This document shows, piece by piece, positions 41,892-51,702 of a stretch of 64,000 bases of DNA. The position numbers and the translations under genes are program-made. Position 1 is the first letter of the stretch. Every line of letters begins with the position of its first letter. Source of the DNA: Anaerosporobacter sp031551385. GTDB taxonomy: Bacteria; Bacillota; Clostridia; Lachnospirales; Lachnospiraceae. Location of the stretch: positions 105,051 through 169,050 of the forward strand of contig NZ_JAVBNS010000009.1 of the NCBI RefSeq assembly GCF_031551385.1. Reading direction: 5' to 3'. The notes below the pieces were generated by a model. The model searched no databases. It saw only the letters and a list, made by a program, of their open reading frames with translations, and was not told the origin of the DNA.

Positions 41892-44800
41892 ATGAATGAT
41901 TTAGAGGAATATAAGGTAGATAAAAAGAAATTAAATAAAGAACAAGTAATGAATTATTGGGTGCGCTTATATCCAGAGTGTAAAAATAAAGAGGAAGTAG
42001 AACAGATTATCAACTGCATTTCCAAAAGAAGCTTAGAGGATTATTGGGAGGCATATGAACATGAAAATCATGTATTAGTTGAGATAAAAGAGCTCTATAC
42101 GAATTTAAAAGAAAACATGTATAAAGAAAATAAATATATGGAACGTGTGAATGCATTCTGTGAAAAAATAAGAGTGGAAGATAAGTGGTCCTACTTTTAT
42201 GTACCAATGTTATATAAGCATATAGAAAAAGTATATGTTGGAATTGAGCATGCCGAAATTATTGCCGATTGTGATGTGGTAGTCGAAGCAACATTACGTG
42301 ACATTGCCGATAAGCTGAGTGACGCAAGTTATCGTATGTTGGCAGGAGAGCTACATGTAGCAGCGGATGCAAAACAATTAAAAGGAAAAACACCAAAAGA
42401 AAGAGGTGAATACTTCAGTAGTCAGCTATTAAGGGATATGGACTATCTTGAGGAGTTATATCTGAGTTATCCAGAACTATATAAGGTGATGGATCGTATG
42501 GTATCCTATAATATTCAGTATGTATTAGAAATTATTCAAAATACAGAAAAAGAGTATCAAAACATAAAGAAGAAACTTGATATAAAGAAACTAGGGAAAT
42601 TAGAAAAGATATGTTTGGGAAGTGGAGATACACATGACCATGGACGTACGGTAGCGCAATTGCATTTTGAAGATGGAGTAAGGATCATGTATAAGCCACG
42701 TTCGTTTGAGATGGAGCATAGCTATCAGAAACTGGTAGAGTGGGTGAATTCTGCGATTCCTAATTTTCTTCCATTACGTGCTTGTAAGATCCATTCGATT
42801 GATGGGGCAGGCTGGGTAGAATTTATTGAGAATCTTCCTTGTAAAACAGAAAAAGAGGTGCAGCAGTTTTATGCACGAATGGGAGAAGTGCTTTGTATAT
42901 TATATACGTTAAATGCAAAGGATTTTCACTGTGAAAATGTCATAGCACAAGGAGCATATCCTATGTTGATTGATGTGGAAACATTGCTTCATTCGGATAT
43001 TGTTGAGGAAAAGGTGGCAGGAAGCATAGAGGAAGTAATATGTGATGTTTTAGCGCAAGGCGTGCACACAACGGCTCTTTTACCAACATTATTGCAGAAT
43101 TATCATACGAATGATACGATGGAAGTAGGTGCAATTTCTTCTGGAAGGAAGCGAAAATCACCATTTAAAGCTAGAGTATTGAGAAATAGAGAGAGTGATG
43201 AAGTTACAATTGAATCAGAGCAAAAAGAAATTCCATTGAATAACAATCTTCCTATTTATAAAGAGGAGAAGATTGGTGGAACAAAGTATTTCAAAGAAGT
43301 GCGAGATGCATTCATAGAAACGTATCAGTGGGTTTTGATTCATAAGGACGTGTATATTGCCAAATTATATGAATTATTTGAAAACGTAGAATGCCGTGTG
43401 CTTTGTAAAACAACAAACAATTATACGCAGTTATTGCATACCAGTTATCACCCAGATTTATTACACAATAAAATGGATCGAGAAATATACTTTCATCGTT
43501 TAGGAATTTTATATGAAGAAGGTGAATCAAATCAAGCATTGTTTCAAGATGAAATCAGCTCTATGATGCAGGAAGATGTGCCATCATATCATATGTCAGC
43601 AAATGATACGCAGATTTATAATGGAACCAAAAAGATTGAAATGCAATCAAAGGAAAGCCCATTACAAAAAATAGAGAGAAAAATTCAAGGTATGTCAGCA
43701 GTCGATTTAAAACGTCAAGTATCGTTAATTTATTTTAGCTATATGGGCTGTAGTATGGAGACGGATCTTTTGGAAGGAACAAAAATGAAGCTTGTAGAAG
43801 ATGGGGAAGCGCAGTATCCGTATAATTTAGCAGAGGAATCTCGCAGGATTGCCAGAGAGATACAAGAAAGGGCAGTCTGTGAGTCCATTAATGGGAAACG
43901 ATGTATTAGCTGGCTTTCTTATCAAGGTAAGGGTGAAGAAGCATGTAACATTGTACCTGCTGGTTGGGACATTTATAAGGGGAATTGCGGTGTGGCACTT
44001 TACTTCTTGAAATTGGCACAAATGACAGGAGAAAAAGAATTTTTGGAATTCGGAAAGGATACCTTGAATTCGGTAGAACAAATCCTAATTCATTTAAATG
44101 ATGAGGATTATAAAATGATGGGTGCTGGCGCATTTACAGGTATTGCAGGATACTTGTATGTTTGTAGTAAAATGATGCAGATGGGTGTTTGCAAAGAAGA
44201 AGAGAAGTGGGAGCAAATAGAAAGTGTATTACAAAAAATAAGGGAACACATTCACGAGGAAGAAAAAGATGATGTATTAGGTGGAGTAGCAGGTACATTG
44301 GGTGTGTTGACAACGTTATATGAACAGTGCACTGGTGATTTGGCGGGAAAAGTAAAAGCTGTCATTGGAAAAATTGCAGAGTTACTGTTGCAGAGAGCAA
44401 GTTTAGTGGAGCAAAATCACATAACATGGTTTGATAATGGAGATATTGGATATGTGCATGGAAATGCAGGTATTATGGCACATCTTGCAAGAGCAAATAC
44501 CATTTTACAAGACGAACGTATTACAGAATGCATCCGAATGGGATTGAATTATGAGCGTTCTCGATATGATGAAAAACGTGGTGTTTGGAATTTACGAGAA
44601 AACGCACATTATTTTTCCTGGTGCAATGGAATTAGTGGTATAATGTTAGCAAAGATAATACTTTGCCAATCAGGAATGGAGTCATCAGAGCTTCAGCGTG
44701 AGATTCACATGATGTGCGAACAGTTGAAAGAGACAGGATTTGGCTATGATGTATGCTTATGCCATGGAGATATGGGAACGCTGTGTATCTTGAAATATGT

Positions 44801-45002
44801 AGCAGAATTTCTTGGTGATACAGCATTAGAGAAGAAGGTATCTGAGACAACGCAATTATTTGTCAAAGATGAACTACATAATAGCCAACGATTTGTCTTA
44901 GAAGACTGGGGACTTATGACGGGCGTTGCAGGTTTAGGGCTTGGTGTATTGGAGCAGGCATCAGAAGATTCTTATTTGGCATCGGTGTTATGTTTGATGT
45001 AA
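41892..45002 (+). CDS. lanM: Class II lanthionine synthetase LanM
   Basis: 1036 residues. The N-terminal DUF4135 dehydratase (GDTHDHGRTVAQLHFEDGVR, MYKPRS, KDFHCEN, MLIDVETLL) turns Ser/Thr to dehydro residues; the C-terminal LanC-like cyclase has zinc ligands in SWCNGISG (about residue 911) and CHGDMG (957/958). Both activities look intact. ATG 41892 follows GGAGG 8 bases ahead; TTG 41871 is upstream of it. Its natural substrates are the three precursors 3 kb upstream. It may be copied in part by the stand-alone protein at 27043. Confidence 0.96.
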   Translation: MNDLEEYKVDKKKLNKEQVMNYWVRLYPECKNKEEVEQIINCISKRSLEDYWEAYEHENHVLVEIKELYTNLKENMYKENKYMERVNAFCEKIRVEDKWSYFYVPMLYKHIEKVYVGIEHAEIIADCDVVVEATLRDIADKLSDASYRMLAGELHVAADAKQLKGKTPKERGEYFSSQLLRDMDYLEELYLSYPELYKVMDRMVSYNIQYVLEIIQNTEKEYQNIKKKLDIKKLGKLEKICLGSGDTHDHGRTVAQLHFEDGVRIMYKPRSFEMEHSYQKLVEWVNSAIPNFLPLRACKIHSIDGAGWVEFIENLPCKTEKEVQQFYARMGEVLCILYTLNAKDFHCENVIAQGAYPMLIDVETLLHSDIVEEKVAGSIEEVICDVLAQGVHTTALLPTLLQNYHTNDTMEVGAISSGRKRKSPFKARVLRNRESDEVTIESEQKEIPLNNNLPIYKEEKIGGTKYFKEVRDAFIETYQWVLIHKDVYIAKLYELFENVECRVLCKTTNNYTQLLHTSYHPDLLHNKMDREIYFHRLGILYEEGESNQALFQDEISSMMQEDVPSYHMSANDTQIYNGTKKIEMQSKESPLQKIERKIQGMSAVDLKRQVSLIYFSYMGCSMETDLLEGTKMKLVEDGEAQYPYNLAEESRRIAREIQERAVCESINGKRCISWLSYQGKGEEACNIVPAGWDIYKGNCGVALYFLKLAQMTGEKEFLEFGKDTLNSVEQILIHLNDEDYKMMGAGAFTGIAGYLYVCSKMMQMGVCKEEEKWEQIESVLQKIREHIHEEEKDDVLGGVAGTLGVLTTLYEQCTGDLAGKVKAVIGKIAELLLQRASLVEQNHITWFDNGDIGYVHGNAGIMAHLARANTILQDERITECIRMGLNYERSRYDEKRGVWNLRENAHYFSWCNGISGIMLAKIILCQSGMESSELQREIHMMCEQLKETGFGYDVCLCHGDMGTLCILKYVAEFLGDTALEKKVSETTQLFVKDELHNSQRFVLEDWGLMTGVAGLGLGVLEQASEDSYLASVLCLM

Positions 45003-45079
45003 TGGAAACTAAAGAATGCGATAGATAAGTATTTTAAAGGACATGGCATTTTTAATAAAACAGGAGAAAAATCTTAATC

Positions 45080-45568
45080 ATGAAAAATCGAAGGAAACAA
45101 CCGTATTACATAGTATATATTTGCATAAGTATACTTGCACTGTTAAGTTTTATGCTGTCTTTGTTTAACGTATTGGCAATACCCTCATCGCGTAGATATA
45201 CATTTTTATTATTGCTAATTGCATTATTAGCAGGAATGTTGCTTGATGTTAAGAAAAATGTTAAGCCCTTACTAATCATAATTTTAATTGCTACTTGTAT
45301 CTATTTTATAAGTACAATCTCTGACCCACGGGAAAGACGAGCGGAACATATCTCTCCAAATGGTAGTAACACAATACTCATTGAATACGACTATGCGAGT
45401 AGACCATCGATCTATCGCAAGGTAAACTTTTTATTTATGACACCGATAACCTTTGATTTTGGTGCAGGATATAATGAAACGATAACTCATGAAATTATTT
45501 GGCTGTCTGAAGATACATTTAAGCTGGTTGATTATACAGGAAGTGAATGGATTGTTGATATCAAATAA
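45080..45568 (+). CDS. Small membrane protein at the end of the lanthipeptide operon
   Basis: 162 residues. Three membrane segments (about 8-30, 38-56, 60-80), then an extracellular beta-rich domain (NTILIEYDYASRPSIYRKVN, FGAGYNETITHEIIWL). It looks like DUF5412-type proteins. The position behind lanM suggests an extra immunity or envelope function. AGGAGAAA precedes the ATG. A strong terminator follows at 45595. Confidence 0.65.
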   Translation: MKNRRKQPYYIVYICISILALLSFMLSLFNVLAIPSSRRYTFLLLLIALLAGMLLDVKKNVKPLLIIILIATCIYFISTISDPRERRAEHISPNGSNTILIEYDYASRPSIYRKVNFLFMTPITFDFGAGYNETITHEIIWLSEDTFKLVDYTGSEWIVDIK

Positions 45569-45594
45569 AGTATTAATATGATAATCTAAGAATA

Positions 45595-45642
45595 GGCAAG
45601 AAAACTAATAGATTCGTTGAGAATTCTATTGATTTTCTTGCC
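45595..45642. terminator. Terminator closing the lanthipeptide region
   Basis: GGCAAGAAAA and AATAGA pair with TCTATT and TTTTCTTGCC. It lies between convergent genes and can serve both. Confidence 0.85.
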
Positions 45643-45669
45643 TTATTAGTTACGTCAAAAGTCATACTA

Positions 45670-47844
45670 TTAAATATCCAAGTTTACAGGTGTTACCAAA
45701 TACACGGCTTGACCGCCTGCCCAAATAAGCTTCACTGCTTTAACAGATACTCTGCGTTGTGTTAGAGGGTTAAACATAGTACATTGGTATTCTGTTTTAT
45801 CAGAACCCTGTATGCTCTTAATAGGGCATAACTCACAAGGTTCGTTTAAACCACATAAATCACGGTGACAAAGATGACCAATTGCATCTTCGGGAAGAAG
45901 AGATCTAGTAAGTTTATTAGCATATACTAGATGGAAATCCTCTGCATCGACCACATAAACATGGTGGTCCATACTATCTAATACCATTTCTAATAGATTT
46001 AAGGTGTGTGCACTCTTTAACTGTTCATGTTGTCTAGAGAGAAACATCCCTAGAATTTCAGATAGTTGCTTAAGTACATCTAGTTGCTCTTGGGTCCAAG
46101 CTTGGATAGCTTCACATTTATCAAAGCCAACAAAACCACGATACTGACCGTTTTGATACAATCCACAATGTAATATAGCGGAAACGCCTTTTGGAGCAAG
46201 AAGCTCTTGATGTCTAGTGGTTAGCTTAGTTACATCGGTGCAACTTATAAAACCATCGATACTCAATCGTTCTTTATATACTGCCATATCTATTGGTGTC
46301 ATATTAATCAGCATATCTTCCATAGAGGCAACACCCTCATTGCACCATTCATAAGCAGAAATAATAGCGGTATTATCCTCGTTTTCTTCAGAAATATACA
46401 CACGACTTACATCTACTAACTTACCTGCAATTTCTAGAACTTTAGGAATTGCAGTTTCAATATCATCTGTTAAGTAAAGCTGATGAAAAAAGTACATGCT
46501 AAGTTGGCTGGTAAAAGCAGAGGCATCATGGTTATCAAAGGTTGTACCAGTATAAGTGTTTGTGTTTTGCTCTAGTTCGGGCGAATAGAAAGTATATCCT
46601 GATTTGCCATTATGTTTAGATTGGTAGAGTGCAGTGTCAGCATGTGTAAATAGCGTGGTATAGTTTGTACCATTCTCTGGAAATAATGCAATACCTGCAC
46701 TACAGGAGAATGGAACATCAAAGTTAGGCTGAAGAGTTGCAATATCATCTAATATTTTCTGAACTTGGCATGCGACTTCTTCACGACTGTGATTACCACA
46801 CAGCAACATGGCAAACTCATCACCACCCACACGACCACAAATGTCGCGAGTATGGGCATTTTTCTTGATTTTTTTGGCAAGGTCGATTAACAATACATCA
46901 CCAGCAAGGTGACCTTGCACATTATTTACCATTTTAAAATTATCTACATCTAAAAGCACTAAGGCATAAATATGTTTTTTATGTGGAACAGACAATATGG
47001 CTGTGATTTGACTTTGGGTGGTAATTTTATTACATAGATTAGTAAGAGAATCATGTTCGGCACGGTTACGCATTTCATCTAAATAGCGTTTGTCACGATC
47101 AATGTCTACAATACAACCTACTGCACGTATCACCTTTCCGTGATCGTCGAATTGTGCAGTTCCACGCTCCCTGCACCAAAGCCATTCACCCGTGACTGTT
47201 GCAATGCGAATCGTGGCTTCTACCATGGGAGTACCAGCACGAAGGTTATCAACTAAAGCTTGCTGACTTGCTTGATCATCAGGATGGATATGTGAACGGA
47301 AACGAGAGAGCAACCCATCTTTTATAGTATTGGGTGAATATCCAAATTTTTTCTCCCAATTGGAGGAAACAAATAAGCTATCTGTTACTAAATCCCATTC
47401 AAAGAGAACATCGTTTGTTTGGTTGAGGATGATTTGATGTCGTTCTAGACTGAGACGTAAGTCCTCTGTGGCACGCATGGCGTAGCTGTTGTCCTGCAAT
47501 ACACAGTAGAAATATTCATGGTCATTATCTATGTATAAATGTCCTTGGTCGTGTATCCACACCAAACTGCCATCTTTACGTACTCCTCTGTAAAAGATAT
47601 TATCATTAGTAATGAGATCTCTACGTTGAAGAGCTTTTGCTAGTGCTTCTTCACGATCGGCTTCGTAAAGAAGTTGTAGAAAGCTACCACCAGTTTCTTC
47701 TCGTAACTGTTCGATGCTGTCATAACCAAATAATTGAAGAAAATTGTGATTACAATCTTGAATGGAAAGCCGTTCATCATTGGAACAAGTAAATATACCT
47801 CCAGGGAGATGATTGAGCAGTGAGTGTAATTCTTGTTCACGCAT
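45670..47844 (-). CDS. PAS-GGDEF-GAF-type diguanylate cyclase-like protein
   Basis: 724 residues. PAS domains at about 1-125 and 130-255 (FGYSPNTIKDGLLSRF region), GGDEF domain at about 265-425 with the intact site RVGGDEFAML, a GAF-like region at about 445-600 and a C-terminal PAS-like part with CHRDLCGLNEPCELC, a Cys cluster. It would make cyclic di-GMP under sensory control. The reading frame is open through ATG 47844; an upstream in-frame segment ending in TGA suggests the original start was 47913 (separate entry). Confidence 0.88.
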   Translation of the reverse strand: MREQELHSLLNHLPGGIFTCSNDERLSIQDCNHNFLQLFGYDSIEQLREETGGSFLQLLYEADREEALAKALQRRDLITNDNIFYRGVRKDGSLVWIHDQGHLYIDNDHEYFYCVLQDNSYAMRATEDLRLSLERHQIILNQTNDVLFEWDLVTDSLFVSSNWEKKFGYSPNTIKDGLLSRFRSHIHPDDQASQQALVDNLRAGTPMVEATIRIATVTGEWLWCRERGTAQFDDHGKVIRAVGCIVDIDRDKRYLDEMRNRAEHDSLTNLCNKITTQSQITAILSVPHKKHIYALVLLDVDNFKMVNNVQGHLAGDVLLIDLAKKIKKNAHTRDICGRVGGDEFAMLLCGNHSREEVACQVQKILDDIATLQPNFDVPFSCSAGIALFPENGTNYTTLFTHADTALYQSKHNGKSGYTFYSPELEQNTNTYTGTTFDNHDASAFTSQLSMYFFHQLYLTDDIETAIPKVLEIAGKLVDVSRVYISEENEDNTAIISAYEWCNEGVASMEDMLINMTPIDMAVYKERLSIDGFISCTDVTKLTTRHQELLAPKGVSAILHCGLYQNGQYRGFVGFDKCEAIQAWTQEQLDVLKQLSEILGMFLSRQHEQLKSAHTLNLLEMVLDSMDHHVYVVDAEDFHLVYANKLTRSLLPEDAIGHLCHRDLCGLNEPCELCPIKSIQGSDKTEYQCTMFNPLTQRRVSVKAVKLIWAGGQAVYLVTPVNLDI

Positions 47845-47847
47845 ACT

Positions 47848-47913
47848 TCATAGAGTAGTAGTTTCTTCTAATTTTTTTTGTAACTCAAGGTAATTTGGAT
47901 TTTGATTGGTCAT
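47848..47913 (-). pseudogene. Original N-terminus of the GGDEF protein, cut by TGA
   Basis: ATG 47913 has AGAAAGG 7 bases ahead and encodes MTNQNPNYLELQKKLEETTT and one more Leu, then TGA at 47850-47848. Two codons later, in the same frame, is the ATG of the large gene. Thus one nonsense change (for example CGA to TGA) separates the good ribosome site from the domains; re-initiation or stop read-through is needed for expression. Confidence 0.65.
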
Positions 47914-48424
47914 ATAGTGCCTTTCTATAATGTGCTAACTGTTCAGAATAGTTACATTACAAATAGTTATATTGTAAATCGGATGTTGCCATCTTTGTTT
48001 GTAAAATAATATATAGAAATACTATACCACTCACATAAAGAAAAAACAACAATTGCAGGGTGTTTTGAGTTGCGCTTGAATTTCTGGAGCTACATAGGAT
48101 AATCGTCACTTCAAAGTTAGTATGTCTCGAAATGGATAGAAATATGTCTTTATTACATTGTTTGAGAGTGTAATTTAGGGTAGCCAAGATGCGATGTTTG
48201 ATAATTGCGTAAAAACATTAGAAAAAGCGTAAAAAAACTAAAAGAATATAGAAGTTGTATATGCGATTGGCGTTTTGGAAATGAAAATTGTAAAAAACAG
48301 AGTTAATAAATTGAAATGTGTTGCATTTTGTATAGTTTTTCAGTATAATAATGGAAAAGTATTTAATGCCAACAATTTCCACAATATTTTGTGCATTGAG
48401 TGAAATGAAAGGGAGGATGCAAGA
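47914..48424. other. Intergenic region with a forward promoter
   Basis: About 500 bases of AT-rich DNA without a gene. TTGCAT (48321-48326), 17 bases and TATAAT (48344-48349) form a good promoter for the DUF5648/toxin pair. I see no RNA gene. Confidence 0.6.
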
Positions 48425-48871
48425 ATGGCTGATAATGAATTGTACTCTGTTTTACCAATTTATAGGTATTGTAGTTCGGAAAAAACTATGTATAAGCATT
48501 TTTATACGAATAACTGGGGTGAAATAGGACATGGGAATGGAGATATGCATTATGAAAAAATAGAGTTTTTGGCTATGCGGTATCAAGTTGGAAGTGTTAT
48601 TCCGCTATATAGAGGATACAATTCAGAGCGTAATGATCATTTCTATACGACAGATAAAAATGAAATTACTAAAAACGGTTATCGAGATGAGGGTATTTTA
48701 TGTTATGTGTCACTAACACCATTCAAAGATATGACGAGCAAGCTATACCGTTACTACAATCCTAAAACATCCGATCATTTCTATACAACTGATGCTAATG
48801 AGATACCTAATGGGAGTGATTACATATTTGAAAAGGTTTGTGGTTATGTAATTGGACAAGGAGGGAAATAG
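48425..48871 (+). CDS. DUF5648 repeat protein
   Basis: 148 residues with three related beta units: LPIYRYCSSEKTMYKHFYTN, IPLYRGYNSERNDHFYTTDK and LYRYYNPKTSDHFYTTDAN. The DHFYTTD motif defines the DUF5648 family, often on secreted or surface proteins. No signal peptide. GGGAGG lies ahead of the ATG, and the stop touches the toxin-like gene, so both are made together. It may be a binding or carrier partner. Confidence 0.8.
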   Translation: MADNELYSVLPIYRYCSSEKTMYKHFYTNNWGEIGHGNGDMHYEKIEFLAMRYQVGSVIPLYRGYNSERNDHFYTTDKNEITKNGYRDEGILCYVSLTPFKDMTSKLYRYYNPKTSDHFYTTDANEIPNGSDYIFEKVCGYVIGQGGK

Positions 48872-49933
48872 ATGGGGGATAAAGAGTGGTTATCAAATAA
48901 TGAAATAATCAAAAAGGGAGAAAAAATATGGTCTCCTAATCGTTACTGGACACTTAGTATTGGACCTGAAGGCACGCTGATTGCAAGTTCAGCGACCTCG
49001 CCACAAGGTAAAAATTATTTATTAACCTTATGGGCAATAGGTGATAAGACAGCAGAAGATATCATAGTAAAATTAGAGGATTACGCTGTTATATCTGCCT
49101 ATAAATCTACCAACCCTGGCAAACCTGATAACAGGACAATAAGGATATGGTCGAAGGATGACATAATGAAATCAATGCCTGCTAAGGCGGGTTTTTTAGA
49201 GAAGCTAAAGCCACCATTCTCCCTTGGTATCAATGATGAAGGTGAGGTGGAGCTTTACGATAATGATAAAAAACGAGGAAATGTCATATGGACATCAAAA
49301 AACAGCTTAGCAATAGATGTGAAAAATTCTGATGGAACGTTAGTTCAATATGATGAAAGTAAAATAGATGTGGTAGAAATGGGTACTCAAGAAAGTTATT
49401 CGACTATTTGTGATAATGATAGGGATGTAGAAGCAACTATGAGGGTACAGCAGACAGTTGAATTAAGTGAGACAAATTCGTGGACACATTCTACTACTAA
49501 ATCTAGTAGTAATAAACATACGGCTAAAATTGGTTTTAAAGTAAAGATGGGTGGAAAAGACTCTTTTTTTAGTGGAGAAGTCAGTGGCGGCTACGAGTAT
49601 GAACATGTAAAAACTAATACAGAGTTGAACGGAACGACATCCTCAAGTGAAAATAAACGTTCATTTTCTGTAGATGTTGCTCCGGTAGTTAAGCCATATT
49701 CAAAATGTACAGTTCACTTTATATCAAAAAAATGTAAAGTAACTGTGCCCTATACTATCGAAGACTGTACCTATACGTTTAAGGATAAAAAAGGGAATTT
49801 GCTTTTGGATAAATGGATTGGTAAAATTGAAGGAGAGTACGAGGGAATATCGCATACAGATTGCCATGTCGAGATAAGAGATGAAACTGGTAAAAAAATC
49901 AAAAATGAGGTTTCTAAAGAAATTAAAAAATAA
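48872..49933 (+). CDS. Likely aerolysin-type (ETX/MTX2-like) pore-forming protein with lectin-like N-terminus
   Basis: 353 residues. The N-terminal part holds WSPNRYWTLSIGPEG and LGINDEGEVELYDNDKKR before VIWTSKNS, like bulb-lectin repeats. The rest is beta-rich and alternates Ser/Thr: VQQTVELSETNSWTHSTT, then FFSGEVSGGYEYEHVKTNTE and SFSVDVAPVVKPYSKCTVHF, the amphipathic pattern of the aerolysin/epsilon-toxin pore domain. There is no signal peptide. The partner gene ends directly before it. Assignment is by pattern only; a structural match would settle it. Confidence 0.6.
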   Translation: MGDKEWLSNNEIIKKGEKIWSPNRYWTLSIGPEGTLIASSATSPQGKNYLLTLWAIGDKTAEDIIVKLEDYAVISAYKSTNPGKPDNRTIRIWSKDDIMKSMPAKAGFLEKLKPPFSLGINDEGEVELYDNDKKRGNVIWTSKNSLAIDVKNSDGTLVQYDESKIDVVEMGTQESYSTICDNDRDVEATMRVQQTVELSETNSWTHSTTKSSSNKHTAKIGFKVKMGGKDSFFSGEVSGGYEYEHVKTNTELNGTTSSSENKRSFSVDVAPVVKPYSKCTVHFISKKCKVTVPYTIEDCTYTFKDKKGNLLLDKWIGKIEGEYEGISHTDCHVEIRDETGKKIKNEVSKEIKK

Positions 49934-49954
49934 ACAATCATAGATATAATAAAT

Positions 49955-50127
49955 GTTAATATTGGGATACAAATACAGGGAAGCCATTGGAAGAGTTTGT
50001 TGATTGCGATGAAAAATATTACAATAGAAGAGTAGAAAATTCAGAGTTTAAAAAATTATGGAATACTAGTATGCTGAAGATGCCGTTTTATAGGAATACA
50101 TATATGGTATTGAATAAAGTAAAATAG
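49955..50127 (+). pseudogene. C-terminal gene fragment
   Basis: A frame without a start reads YWDTNTGKPLEEFVDCDEK and ends MPFYRNTYMVLNKVK. It looks like the end of a methyltransferase-type protein, but the family is not certain. Upstream the frame is closed by TAA. Probably a leftover from recombination at this locus. Confidence 0.4.
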
Positions 50128-50130
50128 TAA

Positions 50131-50175
50131 GCACCTTGAGATAATGCCTTAGAAGCTATTGTCTCAAGGTGTTTT
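50131..50175. terminator. Terminator before the HxlR gene
   Basis: CACCTTGAGATAAT pairs with ATTGTCTCAAGGTG, followed by TTTTCT. Confidence 0.8.
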
Positions 50176-50538
50176 CTATCTATAGGGATTCTGATAATCA
50201 GGGCAAAGATAGGTCTCGCTCCAAGTCATCATAGTCTGTAAAACAGGAATAAAACTCTCCCCGAACTCGGTAAGGGAATACTCTACTTTCGGAGGGATTT
50301 CCTTATAGATTTCTCTATGTATAAAACCATCAGATTCTAATTCTCTTAGCTGTTTCGTTAATGTAGATTGTGTAATACCGTCAAGTCGGCGCATAAGTTC
50401 TCCGAAACGTTGTACTTTATAAAAAGTTATATACCATAGAATTAATATTTTCCATTTGCCACCGATGACAGATTGTAACTTATTCATAGGCACGCAGCGT
50501 GCGACAAAGGTTTCATCGTTAAATTTATTATTAGCCAT
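50176..50538 (-). CDS. HxlR-family transcriptional regulator
   Basis: 120 residues. VIGGKWKILILWYITFYKVQ, RFGELMRRLDGITQSTLTKQ and RELESDGFIHREIY are the HxlR winged-helix pattern. The Cys in VARCVPMNK near residue 15 is where redox or electrophile-sensing relatives have their sensor Cys. ATG 50538 has GAGGTG 6 bases ahead; GTG 50547 is upstream. Divergent from the radical SAM pair, with a dyad operator between. Confidence 0.88.
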   Translation of the reverse strand: MANNKFNDETFVARCVPMNKLQSVIGGKWKILILWYITFYKVQRFGELMRRLDGITQSTLTKQLRELESDGFIHREIYKEIPPKVEYSLTEFGESFIPVLQTMMTWSETYLCPDYQNPYR

Positions 50539-50606
50539 TTGTATCACCTCAGTGTAAGTATATCGTGCATGAAATAAAAAAACAAGATACGGTTATTATT
50601 CGTACT

Positions 50607-50626
50607 TAGTATCAAAAATGATACTA
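50607..50626. promoter_or_regulatory. Dyad operator between HxlR and radical SAM genes
   Basis: TAGTATC-N6-GATACTA is a perfect 7-base dyad in the divergent promoter region, a likely HxlR binding site. Confidence 0.65.
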
Positions 50627-50791
50627 TTACTAAAAAAAGACAGTACTTGAGAAGTGAAACTATATAAAGTATCTTAATTTTATAAATTTGGAGCGGTGGA
50701 CGGATTGAAAGTTGCATGTGTATTCATAAAAGAGTGATGTCAAAGGCAAGAATGAAATCAGTTCTACCTCCTACGAAAGGAGAATTAAGAT

Positions 50792-51691
50792 ATGCATTAT
50801 ACAGGTACGATTTGGAGGCCACCTTATGAGGCATCTTCATTACTTTTGGAAGTAACAGCAGGGTGTACACATCATAAATGTAAGTTTTGCACACTATATA
50901 ATGACTTACCATTTCGATTTCGTATGTCACCATTAGAGGATATTGAACAAGATTTGCAGGAAGCAAAAGGGCAATATGAATTGTGGGAAAATTATAAAGT
51001 AAAACGAACTTTTTTAACGGGAGCGAATCCTTTTGTGTTGCAATATGAGAGGTTACTGTCTATTGGAAAACTGATAAAACGGTATTTTCCAGAGAATCAG
51101 ACAATAGGGTGCTTTGCAAGAATTACGGATATTACATTGAAGACAGATGAAGAGTTGAAGTCTTTGCAAGCGATAGGATACGATGGATTGACGATTGGAA
51201 TGGAGACTTGTGATGATGAAGCACTTAGTTTTATGAATAAAGGTTATCAGTCTGAGGATATTCTTGAACAGTGTAAGCGATTGGAGCAGGCTAATATACA
51301 ATATAAATTGTTCTATTTGACAAGTATTTCAGGAGCGGGAAAGGGAGAGCAGGGAGCTAAGAGAACAGCAGAAATCTGTAATCAGTTGCAACCTAAGATG
51401 GTAGGAGCGAATATGCTGACAATTTATCCTGATTCTGAACTTTTGCAAGAGATTAAGAAAGGAACATGGAAAGAAGCAGGGGAGCTTGAGAAATATCAAG
51501 AGCTTAGAATGCTTGTTGAGAGTTTGCAAAATGAGACGGAATTTGCAGCATTAGGGGCATCAAATGCGATACAGCTTCAAGGTTATTTACCAAGGGACAA
51601 AGAGAAATTGCTGTCAATATTAGATGAGATAATAGCAGGTATGAGTGAGAGGGAGCTTCGAAATTATCGTAAGAACCTTCCGCATTTATAA
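50792..51691 (+). CDS. Radical SAM protein 1
   Basis: 299 residues with the iron-sulfur site CTHHKCKFC near residue 25 and a TIM-barrel pattern (FLTGANPFVLQY, YDGLTIGMETCDDE). The C-terminal part (LQGYLPRDKEKLLSILDEII) is as in the B12-free, SPASM-free coproporphyrinogen-oxidase-like class. AAAGGAG precedes the ATG. Reaction unknown. A paralogue lies 11 bases downstream. Confidence 0.88.
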   Translation: MHYTGTIWRPPYEASSLLLEVTAGCTHHKCKFCTLYNDLPFRFRMSPLEDIEQDLQEAKGQYELWENYKVKRTFLTGANPFVLQYERLLSIGKLIKRYFPENQTIGCFARITDITLKTDEELKSLQAIGYDGLTIGMETCDDEALSFMNKGYQSEDILEQCKRLEQANIQYKLFYLTSISGAGKGEQGAKRTAEICNQLQPKMVGANMLTIYPDSELLQEIKKGTWKEAGELEKYQELRMLVESLQNETEFAALGASNAIQLQGYLPRDKEKLLSILDEIIAGMSERELRNYRKNLPHL

Positions 51692-51702
51692 GGGGGATTA
51701 TT

